Source: Bacteroidota bacterium
GTDB taxonomy: Bacteria > Bacteroidota > Bacteroidia > AKYH767-A > OLB10
Reading direction: 5' to 3'
Assembly (NCBI GenBank): GCA_016714535.1
Contig: JADKDR010000009.1
Coordinates: 1 to 64,000, forward strand
DNA length: 64,000 bases
The notes beneath the pieces are model-generated. The model made no database searches and was not told the origin of the DNA. It saw only the letters and a program-made list of their open reading frames with translations. Both the position numbers and the translations under genes were made by a program. Positions 55,449 through 64,000 of this stretch are shown in pieces (position 1 is the first letter of the stretch; each line of letters starts with the position of its first letter).

Positions 55449-55967
55449 TTAAGCCATAGGGCCAATTTCATCCACTTTCTTTTTCTGAAATATTACAGCT
55501 GATATAAGCGCCACCAGCACATAAAAAATCAAGCTATATCCATAGTTTTTCAAATTCAACGATTTTGTTTCTTCTTTTCGTTTAAGCAATTCATTGGTAG
55601 TTTTTTCTAGTTGGTCTTCAGGCATTTTATCTCCATATTCATGCATCTGATTAATTACAAAATCAAAGTAATCGGTTTCAATATAATTGTAATGAACATA
55701 ATTGTAAGAAGTAGTTATTATTGACATAACAAATCCACAAATAAGAGCAGCTATAAAAGCATCCTTAAAACTAATGAAACCTCCATTGGAAGCACGTGCT
55801 GCCTTGGTGCCTGCTATTACAAAAACAATGACTACAACAAAAACCAACAATAACCAAAGGCTACCCATTATACCCATACGGTGAAGGCCGGTAAGGTATA
55901 ACAACAGCATATATACAATTACTGCAACCGACCCTATAATGCCATATTTGATTGAACTATTTATCAT
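55449..55967 (-). CDS. DUF4199 membrane protein
   Basis: A 172-residue protein from ATG 55967, with four hydrophobic helices and the DUF4199 pattern (FISFKDAFIAALICGFVMSIITTSYNYVHYN), a central loop with a Glu/Lys-rich stretch and a final helix. The function is unknown; family members are widespread in Bacteroidota. An upstream in-frame ATG at 56030 adds no recognisable sequence. It probably shares no transcript with the convergent or downstream genes. Confidence 0.82.
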   Translation of the reverse strand: MINSSIKYGIIGSVAVIVYMLLLYLTGLHRMGIMGSLWLLLVFVVVIVFVIAGTKAARASNGGFISFKDAFIAALICGFVMSIITTSYNYVHYNYIETDYFDFVINQMHEYGDKMPEDQLEKTTNELLKRKEETKSLNLKNYGYSLIFYVLVALISAVIFQKKKVDEIGPMA

Positions 55968-56104
55968 TGTTAGGTTTTTAAAATAATAGGAAACAAAGTT
56001 ACATTTGTTTAAAAAACAAATCGAGGCCATTAAACTTAGATATTAACAAGTGTTTCAACGTTTTACGAATAAAATATTACTGCCGCGAGACAATGAAATT
56101 ATAC

Positions 56105-56112
56105 TATTTTTG
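56105..56112 (+). promoter_or_regulatory. Promoter -7 element, Wzz/O-antigen ligase unit
   Basis: TATTTTTG followed by CGCCTCC, 31 bases before the ATG at 56144. Confidence 0.65.
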
Positions 56113-56143
56113 CGCCTCCTAAAAATTAAATGATTAAATACAT

Positions 56144-57118
56144 ATGGAGTCTAATAGTTCTGCGGGTTCGCGGTTGGATTTAGTTTCACTAATATTGGTG
56201 CTAAGAAAATGGCGCAAGCACCTTGCTATAACTGCATTAGTTGCTGCGCTTGCTGGCATAATAATTACACTGCCATTTATTATGCCACCACAGTTTGAAT
56301 CTACCGTAATATTATATCCCAGCAACCTTATTCCTTATTCTACCGAGAGTCCTACTGAGACAATGCTACAGCTGCTAGAATCAGATGATATAAAAGATAA
56401 ACTAATTACCTCGTTTAGCTTATACGAGCATTATAAAATAGATCGAACATCAAAGTTTCCGCGCACTCGTATTTATAATCAACTTAAGGAAATGATTTCA
56501 ATTTCGCGCACAGCATACGAGTCGGTTGAGATTTCAGTATTAGATGAAAATCCCAGAACAGCTTCTGCAATATGTGATACGATGGTTGCCCTGCTCGATT
56601 GGAAAGCTCGTAACTTACAACGCACTAAGACCAGCGAAGTTGTTAAAATATTTGAACGTCAGGTTGAAATTAAGAAACGAGAATTAGACTCGCTTGAGAA
56701 AATACAGGGCGAGTTGCGCAATACTTATGGAATACTTGATTACAAGTCCCAGTCGAAAGAACTTTCGAAGGCCATGTATAAAGGCAGTGGTGCTTCACTT
56801 TCTAAAGTTATGGAAGATTACAATAACCTTAAATTGAAAGGTGTGCAAGCTGAACAAGTTACAAATGCGATAACTAATGGAAGAAGGGTGTTTATGGATT
56901 ATAAAGTAAACCTTGAACGTGCGCAAAGTGACTTAACTAAAATACTTACCTATTCGAACTACGTGACCAAGCCTTTGCCGGCCGAAAATAAGGCAAAACC
57001 AAAGCGTACAATCATAGTGCTATCACTAATTATTGTTTCAATATTTTTTGCTCTAATAGTTATTCTGCTAATTGAAAATTATCAACAAAATATAAAGCCA
57101 AGGCTAAACGCGCAGTGA
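56144..57118 (+). CDS. Wzz-type polysaccharide chain-length/export protein
   Basis: A 324-residue protein with two transmembrane segments (about 25-50 and 285-308) enclosing a coiled periplasmic domain, the Wzz/PCP layout. The start of the domain fits the family (FIMPPQFESTVILYPSN), followed by Lys/Glu-rich helices and a C-terminal Pro-rich segment before the last helix (KPLPAENKAKPKRT). It controls chain length or export of a surface polysaccharide at the inner membrane. Its stop overlaps the ligase start as TGATG, so they are coupled. Confidence 0.87.
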   Translation: MESNSSAGSRLDLVSLILVLRKWRKHLAITALVAALAGIIITLPFIMPPQFESTVILYPSNLIPYSTESPTETMLQLLESDDIKDKLITSFSLYEHYKIDRTSKFPRTRIYNQLKEMISISRTAYESVEISVLDENPRTASAICDTMVALLDWKARNLQRTKTSEVVKIFERQVEIKKRELDSLEKIQGELRNTYGILDYKSQSKELSKAMYKGSGASLSKVMEDYNNLKLKGVQAEQVTNAITNGRRVFMDYKVNLERAQSDLTKILTYSNYVTKPLPAENKAKPKRTIIVLSLIIVSIFFALIVILLIENYQQNIKPRLNAQ

Positions 57119-58557
57119 TGTTTCCCATTACGTTACAGACTAAGCTGGTATATTATTCTGCTATCCTGTTATTTGTAGCAATGGGATGTGCGGCCATATT
57201 TTTCGATATGATGTATTTATTGCTTCTGCCATTAGCATTACTGGTAGCAGCTGTGGGTTTTTTAAGGCTTGATATTCTATTTTTTGCTGCTGCAGCTCTT
57301 GTTCCTTTATCTATAAACCTAACCGAAACACCTATTGGTATAGGCATGAGCTTACCAAGCGAACCAATCATATTTGGTGCTATGCTGTTGGTATTACTCA
57401 AGTTTTTGACAGACAACAGCCTCGATCGCAAATTTCTGAATCATCCTGTTAGTTGGCTTGTGTATGGATATGTGGGTTGGATGTTTATTACCACCCTAAC
57501 TTCCGAATTGCCATTGGTTTCATTTAAGTACTCGCTTGCACGCTTTACTTTTATACTTGTGTTTTATTTTTATGCTTCCGTACTTTTTAAAAAAATAAGC
57601 AACATTCATAAGTTTCTCTGGGCTTATCTGGCAGGCTTTATGTTGATTATCATTTACACTACTTATAATCATATTAATTTTCATCTTACCGAACAGGCGG
57701 CACACTTTGTAATGTCGCCCTTTTATAATGATCATACAGCTTATGCAGCCATAATAGCGTTATATATTCCATTTGCAATTACCGGTTTGGTAGGATATGG
57801 ATTTTCACAAAAATACAGAGCCTGGTGTTTTCTTGCTGCGGCATTGTTAATCATTGCTTTAATATTATCCTATACCCGTGCAGCATGGGTTGGAATAGCT
57901 GCAGCATTTGCTTGCAGCTTAGTTTTTATTTTCAAAATACATCGAAATGTAATTTTGATATTCAGCATTTTATTCCTTGTGCTTCTAGGTATAAACATCA
58001 ATCAAATAATACTTAGTTTTGAAACCAACCGCGAGCAATCGTCTGACGATTTTGGCTCGCATCTTCAATCTATTACCAATGTAAAAACAGACCCAAGCAA
58101 TGTAGAGCGTATTAATCGTTGGAACTGCGCTTTGCGCATGTTTGAACAACGCCCTATTACAGGCTGGGGCCCGGGCACCTATCAGTTTATTTACGGACCG
58201 TTTCAGTTACAAAAAGAAAAAACAGTAATAAGCACCCTCTCAGGAAACAGAGGAAATGCTCATAGTGAGTATTTGGGACCGCTTAGTGAACAAGGATTTC
58301 CAGGGCCTTTGCTATTTATTGGTTTGTCATTAGCATCAGTGTTTGCTGCTTCGCGTGTTTTTAGAAAAAGTTCTTTGCCCGCAGCACGAAATCTGGCTGC
58401 TGGTATTTTATTAGGGCTGGTTACCTATTGGGTGCACGGCTTTTTAAATAATTTTCTTGACACTGAAAAAGCAGCCGTTCCATTTTTCGGTTTTATTGCT
58501 GCAATTGTCTCGTTAGAGGTTTTTCATCGTAAGGCTGACACACCAACCATACAGTAA
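57118..58557 (+). CDS. O-antigen ligase / Wzy family membrane protein
   Basis: About 479 residues from ATG 57118, with ten or more hydrophobic helices and the Wzy_C/O-antigen ligase signature: YTRAAWVGIAAAFACSLVF, a periplasmic loop with RPITGWGPGTYQFIYG, then GNAHSEYLGPLSEQGFPG carrying the conserved His. It transfers or polymerises a surface glycan on the periplasmic side. Together with Wzz it forms a short glycan unit; no glycosyltransferases are beside it. Confidence 0.88.
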   Translation: MFPITLQTKLVYYSAILLFVAMGCAAIFFDMMYLLLLPLALLVAAVGFLRLDILFFAAAALVPLSINLTETPIGIGMSLPSEPIIFGAMLLVLLKFLTDNSLDRKFLNHPVSWLVYGYVGWMFITTLTSELPLVSFKYSLARFTFILVFYFYASVLFKKISNIHKFLWAYLAGFMLIIIYTTYNHINFHLTEQAAHFVMSPFYNDHTAYAAIIALYIPFAITGLVGYGFSQKYRAWCFLAAALLIIALILSYTRAAWVGIAAAFACSLVFIFKIHRNVILIFSILFLVLLGININQIILSFETNREQSSDDFGSHLQSITNVKTDPSNVERINRWNCALRMFEQRPITGWGPGTYQFIYGPFQLQKEKTVISTLSGNRGNAHSEYLGPLSEQGFPGPLLFIGLSLASVFAASRVFRKSSLPAARNLAAGILLGLVTYWVHGFLNNFLDTEKAAVPFFGFIAAIVSLEVFHRKADTPTIQ

Positions 58558-58641
58558 CTTTTCTCGTACTGCTTTATCCTACCTAATAATTAGCATGCTA
58601 TACATGTTCGAATCAACTCATCGAAGTTCTTAGTATATGGT

Positions 58642-58649
58642 TACCTTTG
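58642..58649 (+). promoter_or_regulatory. Promoter -7 element, smpB
   Basis: TACCTTTG, a full match to TAnnTTTG, only 7 bases before the smpB ATG at 58657, so the transcript would have almost no leader. Confidence 0.5.
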
Positions 58650-58656
58650 GCCAGTT

Positions 58657-59118
58657 ATGAAATCCGAAAAACCAACCGTAATTATTAGTAACCGCAAGGC
58701 GGAGTTTGAATATTTTTTAACCGACCGTTTTGAAGCAGGTATTGTTCTTACCGGTACCGAAATAAAATCGATAAGGTTGCATCATTGTGGTCTTAACGAA
58801 GCTTATTGCGTTTTAATAAATGGCGAATTGTATGTTAAGCAAATGCATATTGCGCATTATACCGAAGGCACCTACAACAACCATGAAGAAAAGCGCGACC
58901 GTAAACTTTTATTAAACAAGAATGAATTAAAAAAAATAATAAATAAAGTAAAGGATAAAGGAGTAACCATAATTCCAACGCAACTTTATTTAAACGAAAA
59001 GCAAATAGCTAAACTTGAAATTGCGATTGCACGAGGAAAGAAAAAATACGATAAACGAAACTCATTAAAAGAGAAAGAGCAAAAGCGCGAAGTAAGCCGA
59101 AACTTAAAAGGAAATTAA
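58657..59118 (+). CDS. smpB: SsrA-binding protein SmpB
   Basis: A 153-residue protein of normal length. It has ISNRKAEFEYFLTDRFEAG, LTGTEIKSIR, LNEAYCVLINGELYVKQMHIAHY, and a basic C-terminal tail (KKKYDKRNSLKEKEQKREVSR) that enters the ribosomal mRNA channel. It binds tmRNA and rescues stalled ribosomes. The nif3 gene follows 11 bases later. I see no tmRNA gene in the window. Confidence 0.96.
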   Translation: MKSEKPTVIISNRKAEFEYFLTDRFEAGIVLTGTEIKSIRLHHCGLNEAYCVLINGELYVKQMHIAHYTEGTYNNHEEKRDRKLLLNKNELKKIINKVKDKGVTIIPTQLYLNEKQIAKLEIAIARGKKKYDKRNSLKEKEQKREVSRNLKGN

Positions 59119-59129
59119 TTGAATTAAAA

Positions 59130-60238
59130 ATGATACATGCTGAAATAACCAATTACCTCGAAAGTATTGCCCCGCCTGCCTATCAGGAGGGATATGACAA
59201 TTGTGGATACCTTACCGGCAACGAGCAGGCCGTATGCACCGGAGTGTTGATTTCGTTAGACTGCATAGAGGCCGTAGTGGATGAAGCTATTCGTCTTAAA
59301 TGTAGCTTGATAATTTCGCATCACCCCATCCTGTTTTCAGGATTAAAAAAGATAACAGGTCGAAACTATATAGAGCGGACTATTCTCAAAGCAATTAAAA
59401 ACGATATTACCATATATGCAATTCATACTAACTTGGACAATATTTATAATGGGGTAAATAATAAAATTTGCGAATTGTTGCAATTGCAAGCGTTGCGAAT
59501 CTTGCAGCCTAAGGCAGGAGTATTAAAGAAACTTGTTACCTATGTGCCTGCTTCAAGTTCTAATCAGGTAATGCAAGCATTGTTTGATGCAGGTTGCGGA
59601 GATATTGGAAATTACAGCGACTGTGCCTATCAAAGCGAAGGTACAGGCTCGTTTAAGGCGAATGAAAAGGCCAACCCCTATGTTGGGACTATAGGGACAC
59701 GTCACTATGAGGCAGAGTTGCGTATCGAAACTATATACGAAGCAGTGCATGAACGAAAAGTACTTAAGGCGCTGCTAACTGCTCACCCATACGAAGAACC
59801 GGCATTTGATATTTATCGCCTCGAAAACACTTCTTCAAAAGTAGGAGCAGGAATGACTGGTGAACTTACAGAGCCTATTGACACCCGAGTTTTTTTAAAA
59901 AAACTGGCCGAAATATTTAAAGTACCTGTAATAAAACATACCGACTTAACGTGCGCGCAAATAAAAAAGGTAGCTGTTTGTGGGGGCTCAGGAAGTTTCT
60001 TACTATCTGATGCTATAAAGGCAGGTGCCGATATTTTTATTACGGCAGATTATAAATACCATCAATTCTTTGATGCCGAAGACAAAATTATAATAGCTGA
60101 TATAGGGCATTATGAGGCGAACAGTTTACAATTAATTTAATTTATGACTTGTTGAAGCAGAATTTTACTACATTTGCGCTCCATTTTACAAAAATACATA
60201 CCAATCCGGTACGCTATTTTTATAACATTGAAACTTGA
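59130..60238 (+). CDS. Nif3-like dinuclear metal-centre protein (frameshifted near the end)
   Basis: A Nif3/YqfO-type protein. It has the first metal site in SHHPILFSGLKK, AIHTNLDN, a CutA-like insert (about 130-235, ending AHPYEEPAFDIYRLEN), and the C-terminal ADYKYHQFFD...IADIGHYE. As read, the frame ends at 60140 with a short odd tail. One missing base at about 60117 hides the family end: EQFTINLIYDLLKQNF...HTNPVRYFYNIET, stopping at 60238. The true length is then about 369 residues, typical for the family. The biochemical role is unresolved; members bind two metal ions and form hexamers. Confidence 0.9.
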
Positions 60239-60362
60239 AATAACGCATATCAATGCAACATACGCGGGGGCTTTAGTAACCAAGTATGCCGAGAAAATCA
60301 CAGCAGCATCTGCCCACCTCACTGTATTAAAGCTAATCCCTTACAACGTATTATGGGTCTTT

Positions 60363-60380
60363 CATGAACGAAAGTTCATG
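60363..60380. promoter_or_regulatory. Hairpin in front of the zinc-ribbon protein gene
   Basis: A perfect 7-bp stem, CATGAAC / GTTCATG, closed by GAAA, an exceptionally stable GNRA tetraloop in RNA. It lies 50 bases before the ATG at 60430 and has no T-run, so it is not a terminator. It could stabilise or regulate the transcript. Confidence 0.4.
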
Positions 60381-60429
60381 CATTCACTATTTCTAATAAA
60401 AATTAAAAATTTATAATAAACAATAAACT

Positions 60430-61368
60430 ATGGCAGTAAAAGACACAAAATCAGCTAAACCAAAAGTTGATACAAAAAGTAAAGAAAAGGAAGAAGTGAA
60501 AGTTGTTCCCGCCAAAACGGTAAAGAAACCTGAACCTATCAAAGTTTCTAAAAACCTCAAATACCAAAGTAAGCCTTCTGATTTTCTGAAGGCAATTCCA
60601 AAAGATGAGATTAAGCCTTTTACACGTACCGATAAGCAAAACTTTGGAACAAAAGAAAAACTGCAAGCACTATATTACTTACAACAGTTGCATTCTCACA
60701 TCGACAACATACGCATCATACGAGGCGAATTGCCCATGGAAGTAAATGACCTTAGTGATGAAATAGCAGGATTGCAAACCCGCATCACCAACCTGTCTGC
60801 AGAAGTAGAATCATTACAAGACCAAATTGCAAGGCGCAAGGGAGCAATTAAAGATTCGCAAGCGGCCATTAAAAAATATGAATCACAACAAAGCAATGTA
60901 AAGAACAATCGTGAGTACGAAAGCCTAAGCAAAGAAATTGAGTTTCAAACATTAGAAATAGAATTATGCGAAAAGCGTATTCGCGAGCACACCTTCGAGT
61001 TGAATAAGCAAATAGAGGCAATGAATGCGTCAAATGATGAATTAGCCGACCGCATGAAATCACTTGAAACCAAGAAGAATGAATTGGATAGTATAATTGC
61101 TGAAACGCAAAAGGAAGAAGAGAAATTTAATGAGGAAATTGTCAAGGCAGAAAAATTAATCGAGCATCACTTACTAACGCACTATACCCGTATTCGTAAG
61201 AGCATGACCAATGGACTTGGAGTGGTTTCTATACAGCGCGATTCTTGCGGTGGATGTTTTAATAAGATTCCACCTCAGATTCAATTGGATATTGCTCAAA
61301 GCAAGAAGATTACCATTTGCGAACATTGTGGAAGATTGTTGGTGCCTGCAAACATAATGGAAGATTAA
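60430..61368 (+). CDS. Coiled-coil zinc-ribbon protein (C4-type, DUF164-like)
   Basis: A 312-residue protein with a Lys-rich N-terminus (about 1-40, KSAKPKVDTKSKEKEEVKV), a long antiparallel coiled coil (about 75-255) and a C-terminal C4 zinc ribbon (SCGGCFNKIPPQ...TICEHCGRLL). The family, also seen in Chlamydia CT398, commonly follows nif3 genes, as here. Family members have been linked to transcription or secretion components, but a precise role is not settled. The protein is cytoplasmic. Confidence 0.88.
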   Translation: MAVKDTKSAKPKVDTKSKEKEEVKVVPAKTVKKPEPIKVSKNLKYQSKPSDFLKAIPKDEIKPFTRTDKQNFGTKEKLQALYYLQQLHSHIDNIRIIRGELPMEVNDLSDEIAGLQTRITNLSAEVESLQDQIARRKGAIKDSQAAIKKYESQQSNVKNNREYESLSKEIEFQTLEIELCEKRIREHTFELNKQIEAMNASNDELADRMKSLETKKNELDSIIAETQKEEEKFNEEIVKAEKLIEHHLLTHYTRIRKSMTNGLGVVSIQRDSCGGCFNKIPPQIQLDIAQSKKITICEHCGRLLVPANIMED

Positions 61369-61436
61369 GTTGCCACGTACAAATTTATCATAACAAACAC
61401 TTATAGGGATTTCAAACGAAATCCTTTTTTTATTAA

Positions 61437-62912
61437 ATGAGCAAAATAGTTTATACATTTTTTTTTCTTTGGCTTCCTCTAGCTGCTTTTGCTTATTTTG
61501 ATCTATCGCCACGTCATGAGCAATTGCTTGATGATATTTTTAATATGAAGTTTGATAAAGCTCGTGTTGAAATAAATTACCTGCAAAAAAACTATCCCAA
61601 TAATTTTTACAATCATTTTGCCGAAGGGCAAATGGACTTTTTGCGTGCCTTTGTTACCGAAGAAAAAATGGATCTTGATTTGTTGATTGCCAATAATGAC
61701 AAGCGAATAGAACTGCTAAGCAAAGAAGCCACCTCTAACCCGTGCTATAGTTATATGTATGCCGAACTATTGCTTGGCAAGGCATATAATCGAATTAAGC
61801 ACGAACAATATGTTACCGCTGCTTTCGAAATAAAAAAGGCATTTAAATTACTAGAGTCCAATTATAAAAACCATCCAAACTTTAAACCTACACTGGTCAA
61901 CCTGGGATTGCTGCATTGTGTGTTCAGTTCGATACCTGATAAATACAAATGGGTGGCTTCGCTAATTGGATTAGAAGGATCACTCACACAAGGCATTAGC
62001 GAATTGAAGCATTTAATAGATGATATAGATAAAACAAATACCAACCGACATTTGCGCAACGAAGTATTGGTTTGGCTTATTTTTGTCGAAACCCACCTGA
62101 ACAAACAAGAACGCAATTCTCTTGAGTTAATCAAGCAATATAAGAACGTGTATGATAGTCCACTTACTGTATTTAGCGTTGGCAATGTTTACTTCCACTA
62201 TCAACAAAACGATAATTTGATAAAGCTATTTGAAAATTATCGTCAGGAGCCCGGAACTTTTCCAATGGAGTACCTCCATTATTTTCGTGGAGTTTCTTAT
62301 ATGAATAAGTTAGATCAACGAGGTACAGAAGAATTTAAATTGTACTTGAAAAATTACAAAGGAAAAAATTACTTCAAAGGAGCGTACCAGCGAATTGCCT
62401 GGCTGGCACTGTTGCGTGGCGATATGCAAGCGTATCAGGAAAACATTAATTATGCTCGTACACATGGCAACGAATTCATGGACGAGGATAAAATGGCCAA
62501 GCTTGAGTGTGAGCGGAAGGAGATTCCTAATCTGTTCTTACTAAAGTCAAGATTGCTTTTTGATGGTGGATACTTTGACGAAAGCTTAAAAATGCTGGCA
62601 GGAAAAAACAACAATGACTTTCCGACTTTTCGCGAAAAACTAGAATACATATATCGCTCGGCACGATTGCAAGACGAACTCAACAACAAAGCAAAAGCGC
62701 TAGAGCTATACCTCAAGGTAATAGAACTTGGGAAGGATAAGGTGTATGCCCATGCTGCATTTTCATGCGTATTTACCGGTTATATTTATGAATTGAAGAA
62801 AGATAAAGTCAATGCTAAAAAGTATTACAAACTATGCCTTGCTCTTCCCGATCACGATTATAAAAACACATCCGACCAAAAAGCAAAGGCCGGCCTTTCA
62901 AGATTAAAATAA
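61437..62912 (+). CDS. Secreted TPR-like repeat protein, unknown function
   Basis: A 491-residue protein with a signal peptide (MSKIVYTFFFLWLPLAAFA). Almost all the rest is predicted helix in TPR-like pairs: residues 30-60 (LDDIFNMKFDKARVEINYLQKNYPNN), repeated near 100-140, and again at 385-470 (SLKMLAGKNNNDFPTFREKLEYIYRSA, KALELYLKVIELGKDKVYAHAAF). No catalytic domain is seen. It probably acts as a periplasmic scaffold. It lies 68 bases after the zinc-ribbon gene with no terminator between. Confidence 0.78.
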   Translation: MSKIVYTFFFLWLPLAAFAYFDLSPRHEQLLDDIFNMKFDKARVEINYLQKNYPNNFYNHFAEGQMDFLRAFVTEEKMDLDLLIANNDKRIELLSKEATSNPCYSYMYAELLLGKAYNRIKHEQYVTAAFEIKKAFKLLESNYKNHPNFKPTLVNLGLLHCVFSSIPDKYKWVASLIGLEGSLTQGISELKHLIDDIDKTNTNRHLRNEVLVWLIFVETHLNKQERNSLELIKQYKNVYDSPLTVFSVGNVYFHYQQNDNLIKLFENYRQEPGTFPMEYLHYFRGVSYMNKLDQRGTEEFKLYLKNYKGKNYFKGAYQRIAWLALLRGDMQAYQENINYARTHGNEFMDEDKMAKLECERKEIPNLFLLKSRLLFDGGYFDESLKMLAGKNNNDFPTFREKLEYIYRSARLQDELNNKAKALELYLKVIELGKDKVYAHAAFSCVFTGYIYELKKDKVNAKKYYKLCLALPDHDYKNTSDQKAKAGLSRLK

Positions 62913-63043
62913 GCGGGAATTTTGCTTTCAAAAATATATCCACCAAACATATATACTTAGGGTTACTACCTTTTAACATTACGCAATCACACTTCTGTCA
63001 ATTGCAATAAATTGATTAACTTATTTTAGTTAGTCAACATTGA

Positions 63044-64000
63044 TCACTTAAATCCCAGATGCTTCGTAAACTCACCATTCTTAAGCTCATCAAGGCTTTC
63101 ATTGCTCAACTGCTTCAGGTAAGTATCTTTTCTTCGCGATGTAAAAATTCCTATTCCATTGGTAATATTTGTATAAAAAGGAATGTTTTGAGCTAGGTTG
63201 GTAGTTAGATTATTAATACGGTAATAATCGTATAATTCCTGTGTGCCTCCATAAATAATCATCTCAAGTGATAGTGCATTGCGATATACAGTTGTGTCCT
63301 TTTTAATAGTAGTGCCAACAAAGCGGAAAAAACTTGTAGCTTCCAGGCCCACTTCCATCTTTTCCCGCACATCTGTTTCTTTTATAGATTTCTGCCCAAG
63401 TCTCATGTCAACGTATTTGGCAACTGTGTTTTGAGAATTAAGTTTTTCTGTTTCGGAATAGTAAAATCTGAAAACAGGTTCGTAAACAACACCATATGGA
63501 CTCGTGTACCATATGATTACAAAAGGCGTATCCAGAAAATTAATAGTAAATCCGGTGGGTCTTATTAAGAAAACATTGCTCAGCACAATGGTAGTAGAAG
63601 TAACGGGTGCTGCCGTCTCACCTCTGGTAATTATCAATTTGTAATCGTTGCCTTGCTTTATGCTATCATGAGCGGCATACAGTAGATTAGGATTTGTTGC
63701 AAAAATGCCTGCATCTTTCTTTATACTTGTATCTTCCTTACAGGTTATGGTGCGTTTTAAAAATCCATCCTTGTACTCTTCCAGTTGCACTTTTAAATTT
63801 GACGAATAATAAAACGAATCGGTGTATTGCGCCATTTCGAGGGCGTTGCCTTCTCCAACAAAAGCTTTATGAATACGTATATATTGAACCGAATCGGTTG
63901 GATTCAGCAATGCATAAACGATGGTTGTGTCTTTATAATCAGCAATCAAATCAATCTCATTTTTGCAAGAGGAAAAAAATAGAACAAAACCGAAAGCAAA
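63044..64000 (-). CDS. Lipoprotein of unknown function (5' end beyond the window)
   Basis: The frame is open to the right edge of the window, so the start codon lies outside. The last visible residues before the mature protein read FAFGFVLFFSSCKNEID, a lipoprotein signal with the Cys about 17 residues in. The body is beta-rich with IRIHKAFVGEGNA near the start, resembling Bacteroidota lipoproteins that accompany TonB-dependent or SusD-like systems, but I recognise no family. A TTG at 63949 is not a credible start because it falls after the lipid-anchored Cys. Confidence 0.65.
   Translation of the reverse strand, partial: FAFGFVLFFSSCKNEIDLIADYKDTTIVYALLNPTDSVQYIRIHKAFVGEGNALEMAQYTDSFYYSSNLKVQLEEYKDGFLKRTITCKEDTSIKKDAGIFATNPNLLYAAHDSIKQGNDYKLIITRGETAAPVTSTTIVLSNVFLIRPTGFTINFLDTPFVIIWYTSPYGVVYEPVFRFYYSETEKLNSQNTVAKYVDMRLGQKSIKETDVREKMEVGLEATSFFRFVGTTIKKDTTVYRNALSLEMIIYGGTQELYDYYRINNLTTNLAQNIPFYTNITNGIGIFTSRRKDTYLKQLSNESLDELKNGEFTKHLGFK

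Noticed and set aside
60169..60176. TACATTTG that looks like a promoter for the zinc-ribbon protein gene
   Set aside because: It lies inside the corrected Nif3 coding sequence (residues TTFA), so it is better explained as coding DNA.
60174..60416. 80-residue open frame before the zinc-ribbon gene
   Set aside because: It overlaps the corrected Nif3 end in another frame and has no family character.

Overview
The window looks like a chromosomal segment of a low-GC, free-living Bacteroidota, probably of the Chitinophagales/Sphingobacteriales type (the order is my inference). Three things support the phylum: many secreted proteins with type IX secretion (T9SS) C-terminal sorting domains or a gliding-associated C-terminus; typical families such as DUF5723, DUF4199, OstA-like LptA, fused SpmA-SpmB and 7TMR-DISM cyclases; and several promoters matching the Bacteroidota -7 consensus TAnnTTTG. 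I found no rRNA, tRNA, insertion sequence, prophage or CRISPR array.

Layout. 1-3043: end of a membrane protein and a 7TMR-DISM adenylate cyclase. 3111-3929 (minus): a glutathione peroxidase remnant joined to a thioesterase. 4043-7828: nucleoside phosphorylase, LEA-like lipoprotein, T9SS esterase, MoxR ATPase. 7880-10894 (minus): coiled-coil secreted protein, SpmAB, ClbS/DfsB-like protein. 11129-18686: kinase-DUF92 fusion, pabA/trpG (minus), ridA, a large CotH T9SS protein, a membrane sulfatase. 18683-20701 (minus): TonB-C-like protein and OstA/LptA-like protein. 20844-29287: DUF5723 protein, OPT transporter, pyrG, T9SS adhesin-like protein. 29394-34649 (minus): TlpA thioredoxin, AlkB monooxygenase, M48 protease, LamG T9SS protein, HupE-like protein, probably one transcription unit. 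35021-39556 (minus): CBS, then obg-PAP2-crcB (translationally coupled) and pyrD. 39674-44096: mntR and an NRAMP-UspA fusion, with a TTAGG/CCTAA palindrome in front, then an S74-type surface protein. 44251-50172 (minus): M20 amidohydrolase, secreted protein, half-size TauE, large beta-propeller/outer-membrane protein. 50310-52807: DsbD-alpha-like protein, LpxL-type acyltransferase, coiled-coil lipoprotein. 52995-55967 (minus): gliding-type glycine-rich surface protein and DUF4199 protein. 56144-62912: Wzz, O-antigen ligase, smpB, nif3, zinc-ribbon protein, TPR-like protein. The window ends inside a lipoprotein gene on the minus strand.

The most general observation concerns sequence quality. 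At least a dozen genes, including the normally essential pyrG, are interrupted by one- or two-base indels, mostly one base missing in a short A/T run. Restoring the base recovers a normal family C- or N-terminus each time. This points to residual long-read errors rather than decay, so the split genes below are annotated as probable single genes. Exceptions that may be real are the thioesterase/glutathione peroxidase junction, where a whole catalytic half is missing, and a 21-C homopolymer inside the sulfatase. I found no convincing new multi-gene system. The best candidates for undescribed elements are the C21 tract, an unannotated ~108-nt small RNA on the minus strand at 22626-22733 with its own promoter and terminator, and the mntR operator.
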